DNA from: Macrosoma leucophasiata
Taxonomy: Eukaryota; Arthropoda; Insecta; Lepidoptera; Hedylidae
Direction of reading: 5' to 3'
Length of the DNA stretch: 64,000 bases
Assembly (NCBI GenBank): GCA_036365455.1
Contig: JAWQUS010000017.1
Span: 10,788,001-10,852,000 of the forward strand
In this document: positions 40,401-47,150 of the stretch, piece by piece
Layout: every line of letters starts with the position of its first letter
Position numbering within the stretch: position 1 is the stretch's first letter
Notes under the pieces: generated by a model
Seen by the model: the letters and a program-made list of their open reading frames with translations, nothing else
The model's database searches: none
Told to the model about the DNA's origin: nothing
Position numbers and translations under genes: made by a program

Positions 40401-43400
40401 GATGTGTTTATCAAGTAACTGAATACAATATTCAGTATTTTCATGCATAAAATTCTTGTTGTTCATATTGTTCTCATAATTCAGTATATAACAGAGGCTA
40501 CAGGCTTGTCTTTTCTTTAATTACATCTTGAATATGAGACATAGTTAGGTCATAATGCTACATATTTTTGCCAAATGTTATCAATTGTAAATTAGCTATC
40601 CTGTTACCATTATCATAGCTGAATCTGTATTAAATATAAAGCTTCAGTCCAGGACCCCTAAATGTGACGTTGAATCTTTATTATAAACATTTTCTTTATG
40701 GAATGAAGGTGGCAAACAAGCATGCAGTTCACATTGATGTTAAGTACACTGGAACTCTACCACCAGTGTCTATGGAGTACTAATTCGTTAACAGTTTTTC
40801 ATCTCAATCATGTCCATTTCGTATGATATTGTTCTAAAAAAAGTATGATAAAATGAACGTGTGATGTTTCTCAGCAGGCCTACAGGAACAGAGCGCACGG
40901 CCGGGTTCGCGCCCGCACCGCCACTGTTCGGAGCGCCGCTCGCGCCGCCTAATCCAAATCCATTCTCCGCTGAATCCCTATTTCAGTCCAGTAAGTTCAA
41001 TATTTTATCTTAATGTCTTATTTAACTTTTCATTGTGTATTTTTCGGTAGTTATTAGTACGATAGTCATTTCTCATACTCATGCCATGCTAGACATTCCA
41101 GGAAAAAACGTATTTCAGTCATTTCAAAAACTTTTTAAACCACCAATACCAATATAAACTTTTTTTTGTACTGACAATGACGATCCTGAAATCGAATTAT
41201 CACTGCCAAACTTTTCTAATTAATCAGTAGCTAAATATAATGCTTGCTGCTATAAGAGTTTTTATGAAGATTACTTCCATTCATTTAACAAAACGACATT
41301 TTATTAGCTTTCATACATATCTTTGGCTAAATAATCTTAACTTGCTATCACCAATTAACGTGCGCGTAAGTCGTAATAACCCGAAATTATTATAATAATT
41401 TCCCCGACGATATAAAACATAAATAGAGTGGTGCAGTATTCTTTCGATGCAATCAGTCAACCGAACAATGGCGGTCAAATCAGCAGCATCCCGCGATAAA
41501 ACTACCGCCACTGCGACCTCCAACCTGCCCGTCAAGCGTTTCATATATATTCGCCTAATGATGCAATGATGCACAACACTGGTGGGCTTTGTCTAGCCGT
41601 GGACGTATTTCGGTCGAGTGACAATGGTCAGATGTACCATAACGTAGGGCAGTAGTTAGGGTATAAACATCATAACATCATAATAAAGAGCGCGAATGAC
41701 CCGCAGGGGCGTGTGTTACAGGCCCTGGCGCGGACTTGCTGCGGCGGGAGCTGGACAACCGGTTCCTCGCGGCGGCGGGGGCCGTGGGCGTGCGCACCGA
41801 GATGCACCACCACCAGCACCAGCACACGCACGTGCACCAGCACCCGCCGCACGCCCCCCACGCGCCCCACCCGCCGCACGCACCCCACGCGCCCCACGCG
41901 CCTCCGCCGCCCCACCACCCGCACCAGCTGCTCATGCCGCACTCGCCACTGGTCAGTACTCACTATACCTTACACACATGTACATGTGCACCAGCTGCTC
42001 ATGCCGCACTCGCCACTGGTCAGTACTCACTATACCTTACACACGTGTACATCTACACCTGACCTACGATTAGTCGACCCCAATCCGAGACTCACTTCAA
42101 AGAGTCCTCGACTTTAGACACAAATCTAGTCCTGTTTTCCTCGATAACCGTTCGAGAGGCATATGCACTGCTAACGTATTGTGCATCTTCTGTATTGTCA
42201 TCTGCATATTGGGTTTGCTCCAACATTACCGTATCTCTTATATTCCGTATTCGGCTTGTGGTTTATGAAACTTATGTACAGTCAACTATAGTTCTCTGCA
42301 AAGAAACGTATCGAGCGAGTTATATCAAAACGAACATCAATATACAAACCTACATTCTAAAGACACGCTATTCATACTCCTCACTCAATTTCATAATCGT
42401 ATTACTGACACCGTATTCTACACAAGTGCTTGTGGAGATATTATTACAAAAAGGTCAGATCGTGTTGTCAGTAGTATGTGATGAAAGAGGTACCATAATC
42501 AGTTCCATCGTTAGTATGCATGGGCCGGCAAACACGACGGAGATCTATACATATCCATTTACTGGTACTGAGACATGATAAAGTCTAGGTGCACTACTAG
42601 GGATGTGATTACACCATTGACTGTTGATATATACATCGCTTTGCAACAGGAATCATCAACAATCAAAGACACCACCACTCACGTAACTAACATGACAATT
42701 ATATATTTTTGGATTAATAAGAGTATCAAAATAAATTTTCAACCCCTCAGCTCACAAGAAAAATATATGACAATTGATTTCATATTATTTGTGAGCGATA
42801 TCGGCCAAATGCGACTCAACAGATTACACTAATAATTTCCTGAATGACATATACCTAGGATATGTGTAATCTCAGTAATATCAAACTTAACTACACTACA
42901 CAAATGTATTCATGTATCTTTTGGTTTAACTAATTTATATCTTTTGCTTACAGTTCAAAGACGTGGGCAAAATGACATCACTGTACCGCACCGGGCTCGG
43001 ACTAGGATACCCATACTCGTCGAGTCTCTTACATCCAACGGCCCCATACGTACCTCCCGCACCGCTTACTACATATGCACCTAAGGTAAATAAATAATAC
43101 CCATAACATACGGTGTACATAAATCAGTAAATCATTTTTACTTGTGGCAGAGTTTTAAAACTTCTTCAGTTTTAATTTTTCTTCCGATCTTGAGAGATTA
43201 AATGGCTATAAATTTTAATTTATTCTGGTCAGTGAGTTGTGAAATTGATACAGTGTTGGCGAGATTAAATAACCGAAAAATATGAAGATTAAATTAACGA
43301 AAAATATGACTTTTAAAATTTTAGTAACACTATTTATTTAATTTAGCTTGGTTAAGTACTTAAATACAACCCTGTATTTGAAGATTTTTTGGTGTTATCC

Positions 43401-46400
43401 CTAAAAGGCAAGAGCATAATAAAATTATAATATGATAATATTGTATTTGTAAATCGACGGTATGTTATTTTATATGTGAGGTTATTCATTCAAGATTTTT
43501 AAACTTAAGTGTGCATTTTTCCTGACTGAAAAATACTCAGGTTTTACTTCTCAATCCGAGATAACAAACGTAATGACATTAAGGAGTCAATTAAATTACG
43601 GGACCATTTAATGTATGGCCCCGTAATAACTATTACAGAGACTACTATTATTTTACTGGTGGTAGAGCTCCAGTGACGGAGCTCGGGGGCGTAGGCACCA
43701 CCCCATTACCTAATTTACTTGCCGCTAAATGGTAGTGTTCAGCACTATCGTGTTCCGGTCAGGTGGTTATGTACGGCCCTGTAATTTCCGGCATAGAGGC
43801 ATAACACCTTAGGCCTCAGGAGTGGAGACGCATCTGCATTTTGGCCTTGGTCTTCATGTAAGTGTCTATAGGCTGCAGTCATCACTTAACATCAATGTGA
43901 ACTGCATGCTTGTTTGCCACTTACATAACAACTTTGGTCTCAGGGGTGGCAGTGCACATGCATTTTGACCTCTGGTTTTTGTGTAGACGTCTAAAGGCTG
44001 CAGTCATCACTTAACATCAATGTGAGCTGCATGCTAGTTTGCCACCTACTTTACATAAAAAAAAAAACATAAAATACGCATTTATTACAATTTTGGCAAG
44101 AACCTTCAAAAAATCATTTGTTATAACAAAAAAACTCGCCATACAAATTAATGCCATAAACATTCTCAAGTGTGTGAAATATCATTAAGCTAGGTACCTA
44201 CTGGTATTTCGTCTAATGTCTAATTTCAATTAACGTTTTACCGCGTAATAATGTGCCATTGTAAAAAGTTTATTAACTCTACCAACCAGTAATATAAATT
44301 AAAAACTTTATAAAATGTTTGTTTATTATAATTTTATGAAATGATAACGGGAATGAGAACATACATGTCATGAGTTTGGTGATAGTTACCATTTTGTTCT
44401 CTAATCTTGTAGTCAGTAGACTTATTGCCTTCCGTCTCTATAGCTTACCTGTAGTTTAGGTAATATATGAACTTGGGAACTTGGAAACTGATATTTATTT
44501 GTTTTATATTATTTCGCATTAATACATGCTTGTGAAATATATTTTATTTAAAGAAAAATGGAAAGAAAAAATTTTGTCTCGCCTGAAGTCAAATTTTTCT
44601 TTCCATTTTTTTTGTTTTTTTTTGCTTAAGTATTATAAATAAAAAAAAAGTACCTTCACCTGAACCTGTAGGCTTAATTGCCTATTACCCTATATTATAA
44701 GTCTGTGACTAAGCCTGGGTTGCACCAAGATATTTGTTAAACTAATAGTTATTGTAACATTTCACATCCTTCTCTATCTAACTTTAACAGATTTCTTTAA
44801 GTTAGAGAAGGATGTGAAATGTTACATAATATATGGGTTATGTACATGATATAAGCAGCACGAAAAATATGACAATTGATTTCTCATTGTTCTTGGACCT
44901 AATAGGGTCCATCTGCTGCTTCTCTTCTGCGATTTGTTTTGTTTAATAATTGTTTTTAATTATGACGATCGATGTACGTAAGTAGAGGAATTTTATTTCA
45001 TACTTTTTCTTGAAAATAACAAAATAGACAAATCATGAAAACTACAAAAAGATGAGACAAGTGATCGCTGCTGTTTTAAAGTGTATGAAGGTATTATAAA
45101 CTATGAAAAAAAAACTGTATTGTTTAGTGGAAGTTATTGATAATGTTCTTAGTTTCGAGTTCCCAAGTTTACTCAAATAACAAAAGCATACATTGTAAAT
45201 ATTCATCCCATATCACCCTTAAAATTATGTTAATGTAATTTTTACGGAATTATTTGGGAGAATGAATTTGGCATAATATTACATCATCACAGATTCTCAT
45301 CACATTAATTTTTCTATTTGTCACAAAGCATCAAAATATATGTGTCATATTATGTTAAACTATCGACATTCATTTTTATAGTTTGTTCATCTAGCTTTAT
45401 GCTTCTACTTTAATTTGCTCCTTGATAATTAACACTGCATCGCATCATGTTAACAGCCCATAGTGTCGGCCGCAAGCGACTCCGCCACTAAACTACCACC
45501 ACGTCCCGCTGTCGCGGTAGGTTTCCTTCACCTCTTCATTACACCTAGCATGCTCTTTATTTGTTACTTACATAATTATTTATTCTGCACATAAATCGGT
45601 GTCTCTCACATTTCCGTACCATACTGACCTGCATCGTTATGGCACAGAAAACCGGCAAGTGGAACGCAATGCACGTCCGCATCGCGTGGGAGATCTACAA
45701 CCACCAGCAGAAGGAAAAAACGGGCGCCGGGGTCGCGGTCGGGGCCGCCGACAAGGACAAACTGCGGAGCTTCCCCGCGCCCGCGCCCCCGCCGCCCGCC
45801 TACCGCTCGCCATACGAGCTGCCGCCCTCGCCCTACCTGCCGCACCACCCGCACCTAGGTATCACCCGCTACGCCCCCTCGCCGCGCGCGCCCGCGCCCG
45901 CCCCTCTCGCCGTGCCCCCTGACAAACATTTGGGCGTTTCAGGGGTGTCGCCCTTCGCGCGCTACGGCGCCGGCGCCTACCCCGCCGCGCCCGGCGCCTT
46001 CGGGCTGGCGGCGTACGGCCGCGACCTCGCCCTCTCCTCTTCGCTGCACGCTGTGCACGGCCCGCCGCTGGGCGCGCTGCACGACGCGTGGCGCGGCGGC
46101 GGCCGCCCGCCCGTGTCCGCCGCCGCCGTCGCCGCCGCCGCCGCCGACCTGCGCCGCGACCACGATGAGCGCGAGCGCGAGCGTGCGCGCCGCGACCGGG
46201 AGGAGCGCGAGCGCCGGGACCGCGAGGAGCGCGAGCGCCGCAAGCAGCGCGAGCGCGACCTCGACCGCGTGCGCGTGCGCTCGCCGCTCCGCAACGGCGC
46301 GCCCGACCAGCCCAAAGAGGAGCGCAAGGAGCCGCCGCGCCCGCCGCCTCCGATGCCCGCCTACCCGCCGCCCCACGCCGCGCACGTCGCCCACGCCACC

Positions 46401-46733
46401 CACGCCGCGCACGCGCCCCACGCCGCACACTGGGACCCCTACCGCGCCTTCGACCCGCTGCAGCACATGAGGTTCGCGCCGCTGGTGGAGGCGGCCATCC
46501 GGGCGGAGGAAGACCGCGCGAAGATGCTGAGCGCCTACGCGCACCACCAGCAGCTGAAGTCGAGCCCGCTGCTGCACCGGTCGCTGCCGCACGGCGCGGT
46601 GGGCGCGCACGCCCCCCTGGCGCCGCTGGGTGCGCACGCGCCGCTGGCCCCTCTGGCGCCTCTCGCGCCGCCCCTCGCGCCGCTGGCGCCGCTCGCGCCC
46701 CTCGACCTGCTCAAGAAGGAAGAGCCGCGATGA
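23485..46733 (+). CDS. tay: AUTS2/fibrosin-family protein, tay bridge homologue
   Basis: Eleven exons join in phase: 23485-23679, 33804-33863, 34288-35910, 36369-36523, 38546-38681, 39410-39585, 40878-40990, 41722-41951, 42954-43085, 45457-45516 and 45648-46733, about 1,321 codons. Family signatures are [11 protein letters not shown], a His-X repeat ([13 protein letters not shown]), the core [18 protein letters not shown], an Arg/Glu-rich stretch and [16 protein letters not shown]. Vertebrate AUTS2 is a nuclear protein that joins variant PRC1 complexes with CK2 and p300; Drosophila tay acts in brain wiring and locomotion and restrains ERK signalling. The protein is mostly disordered and rich in Pro, Ala and His. 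No in-frame Met is visible in exon 1, so the true start is unresolved, and small exons inside the 10-kb first intron may have been missed. Confidence 0.92.
25383..25436. repeat. (TA)n microsatellite
   Basis: About 27 uninterrupted TA dinucleotides form a self-complementary tract in tay intron 1. Its length is probably polymorphic and may be approximate in any assembly. Confidence 0.95.
25930..26054 (+). mobile_element. MITE copy, left flank of mariner
   Basis: A ~106-bp core runs from ACCGACTTCAAA to TTTGAAGTCGGT (25941-26046), which are 12-bp terminal inverted repeats. The near-identical unit at 27459-27591 is in the opposite orientation. Similarity extends a few bases beyond the inverted repeats (ACGTTAAGAAAA outside, TGC-AGCC inside). 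Confidence 0.75.
26084..27298 (-). mobile_element. mariner transposon (decayed)
   Basis: The 1.2-kb element sits between TA dinucleotides (26082-26083 and 27299-27300), as expected for Tc1/mariner insertion. Its ends are inverted repeats: left TTAGGTTGGGTAAAAAGT, right (reverse) ACAGGTTGGGGAAAAAGT, followed by CGCA on both sides. It encodes a broken transposase on the minus strand. The 5' end of a second copy starts at 63908. Confidence 0.92.
26161..27116 (-). pseudogene. mariner transposase, inactivated
   Basis: Three minus-strand pieces make up the protein. Piece 27116-26928 holds the N-terminus and [13 protein letters not shown] linker but lacks about 26 residues of the DNA-binding region, including the usual VYG part. 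Piece 26811-26524 holds the first catalytic Asp (ITGDENW) and the WSKAGQ motif. Piece 26469-26161 holds the second Asp (FHDNARPH) and third Asp (YSPDLAPSD), spaced as D34D. The first piece is in a different frame from the other two, and a stop separates the last two. The enzyme would cut and paste DNA at TA sites; this copy cannot make a whole protein. Confidence 0.9.
27299..27402 (-). mobile_element. SINE 3' fragment beside mariner
   Basis: The minus-strand tail of the SINE family at 4051-4370 (GTAACTTCACGCCTGTAATC, then GAAGGGGTAGGCAGAGGTAA on +), without the tRNA-like head. It abuts the mariner end, so the mariner may have landed in the SINE's 3' tail. Confidence 0.8.
27459..27591 (-). mobile_element. 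MITE copy, right flank of mariner/SINE
   Basis: Inverted partner of 25930-26054, with the same ACCGACTTCAAA and TTTGAAGTCGGT ends (27468-27569). Together the two copies bracket the mariner and SINE fragment as a ~1.66-kb inverted-repeat structure. Confidence 0.75.
30661..30884. mobile_element. MITE-like element with inverted ends
   Basis: Left end TGTTACTGGCCAAAC and right end GTTTGGCTGGTAACA pair over 15 bp with two mismatches. A second inner pair contains the AACTAGTTTTGCCTAG motif and its inverse. The 224-bp unit has no coding capacity. Family unknown. Confidence 0.6.
30956..31118 (+). mobile_element. LINE 3' tail copy (5'-truncated)
   Basis: Contains ATGTACGGCCCTGTAATTTC, AGAGGCATAACACCTTAAG and GAATGCTTGTTTGTCACTTC, ending in an A run. 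Same family and same 5' break region as the copy at 15303. Confidence 0.8.
33432..33720 (+). mobile_element. LINE 3' tail copy, near full unit
   Basis: Starts ACTGGTGGTAGAGCTCCAGT, includes GTGTTCCGATCAGGTAGTTA and ends in an A10 tail. It lies only ~80 bp upstream of tay exon 2, close to that exon's branch-point region. Confidence 0.85.
33804..33863 (+). CDS. tay: tay coding exon 2
   Basis: Twenty codons ([20 protein letters not shown]) between acceptor TTGTTACAG and donor GTAAGT, phase 0 at both ends. Ser/Pro/acidic content fits the disordered N-terminal part of the family. Skipping it would keep the frame. Confidence 0.75.
34288..35910 (+). CDS. tay: tay coding exon 3 (large Pro/Ala/Ser-rich exon)
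   Basis: 541 codons from acceptor TTTTCAG|GCATCG to donor ACG|GTTAGT, phase 0 at both ends. The first ~200 codons are extremely GC-rich and dominated by Pro, Ala and His; the rest is richer in Ser, His and Asn. No folded domain is seen. Long open frames on the other strand (34087-34947 among others) are by-products of the GC content. The frame runs on past the donor to a stop at 35967, so read-through would give a shorter isoform. Confidence 0.85.
35971..36026. repeat. Perfect 26-bp hairpin with TTCG loop
   Basis: Arms 35971-35996 and 36001-36026 are exact reverse complements separated by TTCG. It lies 60 bp into tay intron 3, just after the donor of the largest exon, and would fold in the pre-mRNA. 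Confidence 0.95.
36369..36523 (+). CDS. tay: tay coding exon 4
   Basis: Acceptor ATATTTCAG and donor CAG|GTACAC; 155 nt, ending with two bases of a split codon. Encodes a Ser/Pro/Lys-rich stretch with [20 protein letters not shown] and SPGRERESF. Confidence 0.85.
36676..37880 (-). mobile_element. 5'-truncated CR1/Jockey-like LINE in tay intron
   Basis: The minus-strand 3' end is an (AAT)n tail (36678-36692) with CACTTTATTGCACACC on +, a 3' end shape common among lepidopteran LINEs. Upstream lies the C-terminal third of a reverse transcriptase open frame. The element is cut short near 37880, just after the catalytic region, and lies antisense to tay. Confidence 0.85.
36980..37840 (-). pseudogene. 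Reverse transcriptase C-terminal fragment (CR1/Jockey-like)
   Basis: The open frame continues upstream of 37657 to at least ~37840 ([20 protein letters not shown]), just downstream of where the catalytic YADD box would be. It carries the thumb and C-terminal motifs [57 protein letters not shown] and VRLWNSLP. The catalytic palm is lost, so it cannot act alone. A 17-bp-arm palindrome lies inside its end (37005-37044). Confidence 0.85.
38546..38681 (+). CDS. tay: tay coding exon 5
   Basis: Acceptor GATTCCAG|CAGCAAC and donor CCG|GTTGGT; 136 nt beginning with the last base of a split Ser codon. Encodes [16 protein letters not shown] and a Pro/Ala/Leu-rich run. The frame stays open beyond the donor for ~120 nt but loses family character. 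Confidence 0.8.
39410..39585 (+). CDS. tay: tay coding exon 6
   Basis: Acceptor TATCTCCAG|GGTCCC. The donor AAC|GTGAGT at 39586 is preferred over GTAACG at 39581 because it gives phase 2, which the next exon needs. Encodes [17 protein letters not shown] and a Pro/Ala run ending near AHWG. Confidence 0.8.
40707..40769 (-). mobile_element. LINE tail copy with internal deletion
   Basis: On the minus strand the unit head (CACTGGTGGTAGAGTTCCAG) is joined directly to the tail (TTAACATCAATGTGAACTGC, then TTTGCCACC). About 200 bp of the unit's middle are missing. Confidence 0.75.
40878..40990 (+). CDS. tay: tay coding exon 7
   Basis: Acceptor TCTCAGCAG and donor TCCA|GTAAGT; 113 nt. The phase-1 reading ([20 protein letters not shown], then NPFSAESLF) is free of stops, whereas phase 0 hits TAA. 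This fixes the donor choice of exon 6. Confidence 0.85.
41722..41951 (+). CDS. tay: tay coding exon 8 (His-X repeat exon)
   Basis: Acceptor GTTACAG and donor CTG|GTCAGT. Encodes [33 protein letters not shown] and a run of PHA repeats ending LLMPHSPL. The order 'LRxELxxRFLA ... RTE ... His-X repeat' is diagnostic of AUTS2-family proteins, where this region overlaps the His-X repeat that was lost or expanded among paralogues. The last ~30 bp and the donor are duplicated 67 bp downstream. Confidence 0.92.
41922..42055 (+). repeat. tay: 67-bp tandem duplication spanning exon end and splice donor
   Basis: Units 41922-41988 and 41989-42055 differ at only a few bases. Each contains CACCAGCTGCTCATGCCGCA, CTCGCCACTG and donor GTCAGTACTC. 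The second donor is 67 nt away, which is not a multiple of three. Confidence 0.95.
42063..42232 (-). mobile_element. Internal fragment of the 57-60 kb LINE family
   Basis: TTAGTCGACCCCAATCCGAG, CTAGTCCTG, TTTCCTCGATAA and TTTGCTCCAA match 58000-58165 in order. This is the reverse transcriptase segment just after the YADD box. Neither LINE end is present, so it is an internal scrap rather than a normal 5'-truncated insertion. Confidence 0.85.
42954..43085 (+). CDS. tay: tay coding exon 9
   Basis: Acceptor GCTTACAG and donor AAG|GTAAAT; 44 codons, phase 0 at both ends. Encodes [20 protein letters not shown] and [13 protein letters not shown], equivalent to the family segment between the His-X repeat and the conserved core. 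Confidence 0.88.
43655..44067 (+). mobile_element. LINE tail copy plus tandem second 3' end
   Basis: A near-full unit (43655-43931, from ACTGGTGGTAGAGCTCCAGT to TTTGCCACTTACATAA) is followed directly by a second, diverged 3' half (43932-44067, TTGGTCTCAGGGGTGGCAGT ... poly-A). Both are in the same orientation. Confidence 0.8.
44488..44612. repeat. Inverted junction fragment of the 54-55 kb tRNA-like repeat
   Basis: TTTATATTATTTCGCATTAA and AAAAATGGAAAGAAAAAATT match one orientation of the 307-bp unit; CTCGCCTGAAGTC and TTTTTCTTTCCATTTTT match the opposite one. The result is a hairpin with ~20-bp arms and a loop cut from the tRNA-like 3' end. Confidence 0.75.
44753..44826. repeat. Imperfect ~30-bp hairpin
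   Basis: Left arm TGTAACATTTCACATCCTTC and right arm GAAGGATGTGAAATGTTACA match exactly, and pairing continues inward with a small indel around CTCTATCTAACTTTAA and TTAAGTTAGAGAA. It lies in the tay intron before exon 10. It may be a MITE relic. Confidence 0.85.
45457..45516 (+). CDS. tay: tay coding exon 10
   Basis: Acceptor TTAACAG and donor GCG|GTAGGT; 20 codons ([20 protein letters not shown]), phase 0 at both ends, so it could be skipped without a frameshift. It precedes the conserved core as in vertebrate AUTS2. Confidence 0.8.
45648..46733 (+). CDS. tay: tay coding exon 11 (conserved AUTS2 core and C-terminus)
   Basis: Acceptor GGCACAG|AAAACC; open for 362 codons to TGA at 46731-46733. 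It opens with the most conserved family motif, [18 protein letters not shown], then has Pro/Ala-rich sequence, an Arg/Glu/Asp-rich stretch (~codons 170-210), [13 protein letters not shown], His-Ala repeats, [16 protein letters not shown] and an APLAPL repeat tail. GC content is very high. A possible 84-nt in-frame intron lies at 45859-45942. Long antisense frames at 45862-46637 are shadows. Confidence 0.92.
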   Translation, partial: KTGKWNAMHVRIAWEIYNHQQKEKTGAGVAVGAADKDKLRSFPAPAPPPPAYRSPYELPPSPYLPHHPHLGITRYAPSPRAPAPAPLAVPPDKHLGVSGVSPFARYGAGAYPAAPGAFGLAAYGRDLALSSSLHAVHGPPLGALHDAWRGGGRPPVSAAAVAAAAADLRRDHDERERERARRDREERERRDREERERRKQRERDLDRVRVRSPLRNGAPDQPKEERKEPPRPPPPMPAYPPPHAAHVAHATHAAHAPHAAHWDPYRAFDPLQHMRFAPLVEAAIRAEEDRAKMLSAYAHHQQLKSSPLLHRSLPHGAVGAHAPLAPLGAHAPLAPLAPLAPPLAPLAPLAPLDLLKKEEPR

Positions 46734-47150
46734 TAGCGCCGCCCCGCGACCTTTCGCTCCCCCCCGTGTACATACATACCGTAGCGTAAACGACGTGGCC
46801 GAGTGAGAGTACGACTAATTTAACGTGTATCGTTTCGCATTATCGGTTTAGAGAATTATTTATTGTAATGGCGCGAGCGCGGACGACGCGGCGAGTGGCG
46901 CGAGGCGCGAGCGGGCGCGAGACTTGTGCAATATGGAGGAACTGTTCAATGGGCGCTCGTCGCCGCCGACCTGTACACTACTGCTTGTTTATTTACATGA
47001 AAATATCTATCGAGTTGTTATTGTGACCATTTATTAGTTAATTATACATTAAATTGCTGATTATGTGAAGGATAGGATTATCGGAATCGCTATCGATATA
47101 GTTATACATATTTATATATACTTATAAATAAAATGTAAATATTAGTCTGT
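46734..47150 (+). terminator. tay: tay 3' UTR and polyadenylation signal
   Basis: After the stop the sequence shifts from GC-rich to AT-rich. A canonical AATAAA sits at 47127-47132, about 400 bp downstream of the stop. Cleavage is expected 10-30 bp later. Later AATAAA motifs could allow longer 3' UTRs. Confidence 0.7.

Noticed and set aside
41290..41600. Open frames around 41311-41574 as a tay exon
   Set aside because: No splice site in phase with exons 7 and 8, which join each other correctly; no family motif.
42195..42832. 127- and 85-codon frames in a tay intron
   Set aside because: The first overlaps the LINE scrap; composition is intron-like and there is no recognisable domain.
45862..46637. 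Several long antisense frames over tay exon 11
   Set aside because: All overlap one another and the conserved AUTS2 core; a consequence of GC-rich codons.
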